A DNA stretch of 64,000 bases from Apostichopus japonicus (taxonomy: Eukaryota > Echinodermata > Holothuroidea > Aspidochirotida > Stichopodidae): NCBI RefSeq assembly GCF_037975245.1, contig NC_092572.1, positions 10,489,769-10,553,768 of the forward strand, written 5' to 3'. The notes below the pieces were generated by a model, which was given only the letters and a program-made list of their open reading frames with translations, had not been told where the DNA came from and did no database searches. Positions 56,700 through 64,000 of the stretch are shown piece after piece. The translations under genes and the position numbers were made by a program. Numbering within the stretch: the first letter of the stretch is position 1; each line of letters begins with the position of its first letter.

Positions 56700-59600
56700 C
56701 AGAAATGTACTGGCTGATAAAGTGAACTTGAAACAAAACAATCAAATTGGATGATGTCATGATACAGAGTCTCAGACTGACAGCAAAAATGTTTTTGCTT
56801 TTTTATACCTTTTTTTCAATTTAATTTTTTTGAACTTGGATTGGATTGGGTTCCCAAATCCCAACTTTACCTTAAAGGATGTAATGGTAATGGCAAGCAC
56901 TCAGATAAAGTAGTATCTGTGTTCATCTTTAAATTAATCCCCCGTTTTGAAGTAGAAAGTTGGACAAATTTCAAACGAAAACGTAAAAGAAATGTGTTGA
57001 AGTGATTTTATGAAATCACACCTGTTTGCGACATGCTACCAACATCACTATGGGTACAAAACATGTCAACTTTGAATGCTGTTATCTCGAAAAATGCTGT
57101 TACCTCGAAACACATTGTTACCTCGAAAAAGTATCACAAGAATTTAACACAAACTTGACCAGGATGCTTTAGAATATGTTCCTCTTTTTATATCAGTCAA
57201 CAACAAAAATTCACCTAACCACTTTTTTATTAAAATGACAGGGATCAATAACTTGTCAGCCTTTTGATGAATGTGCTCTCACTGCTTTTATCCAAAGAGA
57301 TAATGAAAGAGGTTACTCCATTTAGGAGGGGAGGGGGGAGGATAGCTTTAGCCACAGTGTTATTAATTTAAAAAATAGTAACAATATTGGATCAATTAAA
57401 AGCTTCAATCTTTTCATATCATAATTAGCATAATTAAAAGTTACACCTGCCAAGAAAACTTGATACTGTCTAGTAAATAATAATTTAAAAAAAATTTTTA
57501 AATGTATTTCAAGCAGTTCAAGCACAAGAGGTACTGTGATGATGTCAGATTTATTCGACTTGCCCAAGTCTACTTTCTAAGATTCATTAAAACAATGATC
57601 TACAAAACATGATTGATTAGATTTTTCTTAGAAGGTTTGCCTGTCCTTTTAGAAAGTCGGTCATTTTGTCAGCAATTAGATCCATAACAGGAAACAAGAT
57701 TTCTGTGACGCCTTTTATAAATGTTATCTTTGAAGTCAATGAAACATGAAAAGCACTCATGTAAACAAGATTTATGAGTTTGTAGATAATATTTATCAGT
57801 TGCGCAAACCTACTTCCCTTGCCATCCATCATGCTTACTTTACACCAGGAATAAATTAACAAGTAAAAAGACAGTATGTTCAGATAAAGGAACAATGGTG
57901 GATGAGCTTGGTTGGGGGGGGGAGGGTGAGGGGGTCTTGTTAACAAAGTAACAAACTAGTTAACGAGAAGTCAAACTATGTTCAGATCAAACAATGTACG
58001 GTAAGTGGAAAGAGGGGGGGGGGGCTTTGAGTAACATTAGTGAGACTGCTTGTTCACAATTACAAATGAATTAATTTGAATTGTAGGATTCACTTTGAAT
58101 ATTTCAACTTACATATTTTATTGTGATAACACATCATTGGCATGTTATCACAGTTTAGGCATAAATTAATGGGTATATATCCACAGGTAAATGCAAGCAT
58201 TTCCTTCCATGTTTGTCCTACACAAACAAGAACTTACAGTATTTCATATGAACATATTTGTAAGGCGTGGGTGAAACTTTTATGAATATTCATTTTTTGG
58301 CTAAAAATGTATTAGATCATCCTCAGTTGTTAATCAATCAGTTTTATAGTTTTGTTTGAATTTGCAACTCAAATTAATTGTGAATTTGTTAATTAGTTGA
58401 TTATTCCTTTACCAAAATAACCCCTCAAGATGAACATGTTAAATCAACAGCTCAACATTTCTTTATAAACAAATACACTTTAAAAACATTTTGCTACTGT
58501 ATGACAATCAAAATAAGACCTTAAAATCTTCTTACTTTGGTGTAAATTTGGTATGAAAACGAAATTATGTAATTTTAGTACCTTAAAATCTTTATTTTGA
58601 TGTAAATTTGGCTCAAACGGAATAAGAGAAATCAACAGATGAAAAGCTACTTTTTTTTCACCTTTTAGGATATACGCTTGATATTAATGGAATGAATTAA
58701 TGTTGATAATCCAATTGCCAAAACACCATATTGAGATAATGCAAGTGACTTTAACATATCATTTCAACATGTAGTTGCCCCAAAACTCATTGGTTTCAGT
58801 TATTTTGAATGATGATACCTAACTGTGAATATATTGTAATAAACATGCCTTCAGAAAAACAACATTTAACATTTTTTTTTGGGGGGGAGGGGTTTATTTT
58901 ATTTGTTTTCTTTTCTCCGCATCAGCAAACACTAGGGGGATACCAGAAGGTGACCATTTTCTACAATTTGTTATCAGATTTCATTCAAGATTTGTTTTTT
59001 CTTAACAGATGCAGAAACGGATCAGAAGAGGTAAAGTTCTACCAACCAGAAATTCATGCGCAATGCAAATAACCTTGTACAATAATAGAATATCAATATT
59101 ATCAAGTATTTTAAGTTCCATGGTACATCCTACATACAGCCCAGTACAGTTGTACATTAAAAAAGATGCTTGGTTTCTTTTACAATTAATTATGACAATT
59201 TGTACCATACATGTACAAACCTAATTCAAACATTTTTTTTCAAATGTTTTAAAATAAAATTAAAAACAATTGGGTGCATTGCCTTTGCTCTTGTTTTGGA
59301 GGAAATTTTTGCAGGGAAATGACCCGATTTATGCCAACAAAACGGCAAATGTGCTCCTCTACATGAATGGCAAATTGGACATCCAGATTTTTTTTTTTTC
59401 GAAATGAACTTAAGTTTTCTCAATATTTAATGGGTCAATATGCCAATGGTTTAAAAATAAATATGTAAAACTCTTCCCAAGTTCTTAACCAATTATGTAA
59501 ATAATCCCTTAAATTTATTTCATGCGTGTTAAAATTATTTCTACAATTTAGCTACCGTACTCAGCCAGTTGCTTATATAATTTCAATTTACAGAGAGATG

Positions 59601-59960
59601 TTGTCACACAATAACATTTGTACGACAATATTTATGTCCATTTCATTTATATCTAAATCTTCTTTGTTTTTCACTTTTTCTTTTGGGTCAAGGCAAATGC
59701 AATAGAAAATAATTAAGCTTTTGTTTTTTGTCATTCCAAACAAGTCTTCAACAAATCAAGATATCTGAGCCTATTCTACAAAGTGACAGCATTGACACGA
59801 TGCTAAAATTGGTTGATATTTTATTTTTATTATTTTATGCATGTGAATGATACAATATCTAGCAACAAAATGTCTGGGCGGCAAAATTATAGTCAGAGAA
59901 ATTTGCCCTTGATTTATTGATTGCTTGCTAAATTTGCTTCCTGGTTTTCTGCAATTGAGG
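56700..59960. other. AT-rich stretch without a recognised gene
   Basis: Only short repeats: a three-copy ~20-bp TGTTACCTCGAAA repeat at 57078-57132 and a ~40-bp duplication (CCTTAAAATCTT..TTTGGTGTAAATTTGG) at 58520-58615. No conserved coding segment seen. Confidence 0.35.
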
Positions 59961-59972
59961 AAAAAAGATGAT

Positions 59973-60445
59973 ATGGGGAGTCCTTAGTTCAATTTAACTA
60001 TAATGTTATTTTGAGTTATATTAAGTATAGGTTTGGCAACATCTACTGGTGTAAGAGGGAGTCCTTAGTTCAATTAAATGTAATATTATTTTGAGTAACT
60101 TTAGATATAGGATTAGCAACATATATTGGTGTACTAGGGAGTCTTGACATTCAATTAACTGTGATATTATTTTGAGTAATATTTGGTAAGGTTTACCATT
60201 ATTGGTGTAAGAGGGAGTCTTTAAGTGCAATTTAACTATAATATTATTTTGAGTCATATATAGTATAAGGTACAGGCAACATTTATTGGTATACGAGGGA
60301 GTCTCTTTAAGTGCAATTAACTGTAATATTATTTTGTGTAACACTCAGGCATAGGGTTGGCAACATGATTGGAATAAGAGAGAGTCCTTACTTCAATTAA
60401 TGGCAATGTTATTTTGAGTAATACCTGTTAGGATTGGCAACATTA
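59973..60445. repeat. ~80-bp tandem repeat, about six copies
   Basis: GAGTCCTTAGTTCAATT-AA-T-TAAT-TTATTTTGAGT-AT followed by GGTTTGGCAACAT-TATTGGTGTAAGAG recurs with starts near 59977, 60058, 60136, 60211, 60297 and 60380. Copies differ by small indels. Confidence 0.88.
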
Positions 60446-63179
60446 TTGACCAGACACAAAAAGACACTTTATATATTTATATATATTAGAATGATAGACC
60501 TACTGTTTGAGCATGCATGTACCATCTGTTAGATGTAGGGTTAGATGCTATAGACCTACAACAAAAAGGCCTATACATCCATGGTTGAGATGATTTTCCA
60601 ATTTCCATTCTGTGATGTATATATTGACTACAAATATCAACTAAATCTTAAGAATATAACATTTAATTTTTCCAACACTTTTTTTCATATTATCTTCTGT
60701 TTCCTTTCTTCTATTTTTCTTTTGCTGTTAATAATTCTGTTTAGGTTGTTTTAGTTTTTACTTTCCTTGAATACTTCTGTTTTGTGTGTTGCTGTTTGGT
60801 TTGTTTTAAATTTTAAACTAGGCCTAATCAAGTTCAACTTTACATCAAAGGGAAATGGATTAAAATAAATGAACTGGCACAAAACATTCATAAAATTAAC
60901 CTCTTTCTTTTTTTCTTGCTGTGTTTTTCTTTCTTGCTCCCAACTATAACCATCTTCTTTTACATAAAGTAAAGAATGTATGTTCATACCAACTGTACAA
61001 ATTTAAAGGGTTATTAGATACCTCCAGTGCTTTCCATATAGAAGGTTAGAAAGAAAATTTAACAGTTGCTGTAACTTTCATTAGCCGTTATTATTTTAGT
61101 CTTCCTACAATGTTGTTAAATACAAGATCATGTATTTCCTGGATTTGTTAAACCTGTCCTGGGTATTTGAAAAAAATGTCCCTTTACAAGTATGTTAATT
61201 AATAAACTGCAATTGTTCTCTGTGGGTTCTAAATTACTCTGACCAAGGTACATAACAGTAGCAAATTACAAGTGGGGATACCATATAATATATACCTAAG
61301 AATTCTATTTGTTTCATACTACTTTTTGCTTCTTTCACTGCTGTTAATAATTCTGTTTAGATTTGCATTATTTTTTACTTTCCTTGAGGACTTTTGTTTT
61401 GTTTTGTTTTGTGTTTGTTTGTAAGAATTCTACAAGTTTGGTTACTTTGATGAGATTTTATTTGAGGTGTATTGTATCTCCCTTTTACATCAATGAAGAA
61501 ATATATGAGGTTATGGTTAATTTGCACTTTCCTTACACTGGGAAAGATATTACAACAAAGAGATTTGTGACAACTGTAATGCGCAAATATGCAGCGATAA
61601 AAAAATTCTCTCAAACTAAGCTACAGTAAATAATGAAAATATTTACCTTTGAAAATGTCAAATAAATTCTTTTTCTAATATTCACAAATCCATCCAATAA
61701 TTTACATCGCGCATGACAAAGTTAGGTAAGAAATTTACTCACCATGACATCATAAAGATTCTAAGCCCACTTGACTTGCCTTACAATCAAAGACAATTTC
61801 TAGAAATGTCTTTCAAGCTTACATCCCTTCCCCCATTCTTGATACAAAATTTAATATCTTAACAACAATTCTGCCTTTCCCATAATGGTTGTAATATTTC
61901 ATTTTCTTCTTTTTTAATTCAACTATTGTTTTGAAACTTTAATACTTTCATAATCTACCAATCAAATATTACACCCCACTTGCACCCACCATTAAGTTCT
62001 TTCTTTTTTCTCCTTGACCTCATCTATCACTTTCTTTTCCATCTTCGAATTTCTTCCCCCCCTCCCCCTCCCCCCTCCCCTTCCTTTACCTGTCTAACCT
62101 ACACCGAAGGTATACATATTATTTATGATCACTTACCAACTGGAACTGTTAAATAAATAAACACTCCAGGACCGGCCCTTTTGCTTATAATGTCAAGGTT
62201 AAGAGAGCCTATCACCTGGTTTCCACTTCACAGCATCTGGGTCCAAGACAAGGAACGTTTATTCAAATCTCTCTTCTTGTACTCTTCTCAGCCAACAACC
62301 CTGAGTAGGACAAGAATAAATATACAAAAGCAACTCTTTAGTAAGTCCGATCACAAGCACATGTACGTGGTTGTTCGATGATCATATATATATAAAGGTA
62401 TCCAAGCTTCCTTGAGGAAAGAGAAATTTCCAAATCACTGACTGGGCTCCTCCATGTGAAAAAATACCACAAGATGAAGATAGACTTTGACTGATATAAC
62501 AAAAACAGAGATCAGATTTTGTTAAATGTATATCTAAGTGTATACCAAAAGCTGCTATTGTTCTTCAAAACAATAACAACAAAAGCAGAAGTTTCATTAA
62601 TGATGGTTGTATATATATATCCAGCTGCATGCATGCCTTGTAACATAATCGATACACACACACGCACACCGAGAATCACTCAAGCTTCAAATACAACACA
62701 GAGATAACAAGCCGCTCTACTACTATGCTGGGTACATTAAAATCCAACCCTCCATTGTCATTCAACTTGTGGAGCAAGAGTAACAATATTTTCCCCCTCA
62801 GGGTATATCTTAACTTGCCAGAAGAAAAAGAAAAAAAAAAAAAAGATAAAAGAGGGAGAGAAAAAAAAAGTTCTACAAAACCCACAGAGCGACCCCATCT
62901 GAGTAAGCAGGTTTCTGATTGGTGCATATTACAACGTTGATGAAGCCTCTGGCCAATAGCGGAGTACATTTAATTTCTTGTCTAAGAATGCCTGCTGAGT
63001 GAGCTTGACCTCAGCAGGGCAACACATGTATCTAATTTACCAAACATTGGTGGAGCTCTGTGCACTGCCCTAATTCAAGCTGACTTAGACTTCATGAAGG
63101 TATCTTACAGTAAGTAGGCCTGCATACTTTCTTAAAACAACCCAGCTTGTTTCGTGGAGTACTATTGGCATATGAATGA

Positions 63180-63405
63180 ATTCCTGTTGAATTGCACTTT
63201 CTGAAGCAGGGGAGCAATAGAAGGGATACATACGGCCCTGTATCCTACATACATTTAAATATCATTAAGGTTTTGGCAGGCTTATTGTTGGTTGTTCATT
63301 TGTTGATTTGCACTTTTCTGAAGGGGAGTTATAGAAGGGACACGGCCTGGTATCCTAGATACATTTAAGTATCATGAAGGTTTTGGCAGGCTCATTGTTC
63401 AATTA
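63180..63405. repeat. ~110-bp tandem duplication
   Basis: TTGCACTTTCTGAAG-GGG, AGAAGGGA, ATCCTA-ATACATTTAA-TATCAT and AAGGTTTTGGCAGGCT occur twice; the last one at 63267 and 63377. Confidence 0.85.
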
Positions 63406-64000
63406 CCAAGGCCTAGCTATATATAAAACCATTAATATGAATAAAACAAGCATGTTGTTTAATTTAATAGTAATTATTTTCATAGATTTTTTTTTTTTTT
63501 GCTATTTCTTCAAACTTTTATTTTCAAAATTGAGATGAATTTACATGTATATATGTGAATACAATACAGTCATACTAGGGGTATTGATGGCATCACATTC
63601 CATCACTGTAAAGTTGGAACCACCCCATACAATCCAAGCTCAGTGACATTAATACAATAAAGTGAAAAAGTAAGCAAAACAAAACCAGTTGCTTTCAGTG
63701 TAAAACTATGACATCATACTTGTTTGCTTCAAGTCCATCATATGGTAGGTAAACTCTCACAAGGTTCAATATTTCGAAAAAATTTATTTTTTAAAAAATT
63801 GTATGTAACTTTCAGCAGGATACTACTTGTCACAATATTGTTTCTGCTTTCATAAGTCCAAAATAAATTGTCCTAGGCTCTAGTTATTTCTTTTAATATA
63901 AACTGTTTAATTTAAATGGTATACAGTAACTTAATCTCATAATATTCCCTTCATTATGCTCTCGTCTTGAACAATAATATTACATTTGTTATTGCTACTA

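Noticed and set aside
60021-60344. 107-residue minus-strand frame with repeated T-P-S-Y-T
   Set aside because: It follows an ~80-bp tandem repeat with indels and has no start context or splice partners.

Overview
The window is eukaryotic and AT-rich. Every convincing gene is split into short exons with GT/AG boundaries and matching codon phases, and the space between is full of tandem repeats, poly-C/poly-G runs and small transposon-like elements. The gene families and the many GGCCTA/CCTAGGC-like words suggest an invertebrate deuterostome, most likely an echinoderm. That assignment is inference, not proof.

Left part (1-3.0 kb, minus strand): the first four coding exons of an integrase-like gene that runs off the left edge. 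The last visible exon ends just after the first catalytic-type Asp (W-H-I-D-G) of a DDE integrase core. Upstream lies a tandem 42-bp repeat holding four ACGCGT sites, in the likely promoter.

4.5-11.6 kb (plus strand, possibly to 16.8 kb): a secreted or membrane-tethered protein with a signal peptide and three Ig domains, laid out like the lachesin/IgLON group. Its C-terminus is uncertain. Its introns carry a 366-bp hAT-like element, a perfect 28-bp hairpin and a five-copy ~150-bp satellite.

11.7-23 kb: no gene recognised. It holds a ~300-bp tandem duplication, a fold-back element and small repeats.

23.2-38.9 kb (minus strand): a complete coding region in 16 exons (3264 nt, 1087 residues) for a CDON/BOC-family Hedgehog co-receptor: signal peptide, five Ig domains, two FN3 domains, a transmembrane helix and a ~264-residue cytoplasmic tail ending in a PDZ-ligand-like sequence. 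All exon joins keep frame. Vertebrate CDON/BOC have three FN3 domains; here the first one seems to be missing. One intron contains a ~1.1-kb minisatellite with a 183-bp higher-order period.

38.9-64 kb: upstream of the CDON/BOC coding start. An acceptor site in front of the ATG exon implies at least one more 5' noncoding exon somewhere here, which I could not place. Otherwise I see low-complexity sequence, several tandem duplications and a possible degenerate hammerhead-ribozyme-like core, but no convincing gene.

No classical new system is evident. The most useful observations are the FN3-reduced CDON/BOC gene, the intron-bearing integrase-like gene with its ACGCGT repeat promoter, and the alternative ends of the three-Ig gene.
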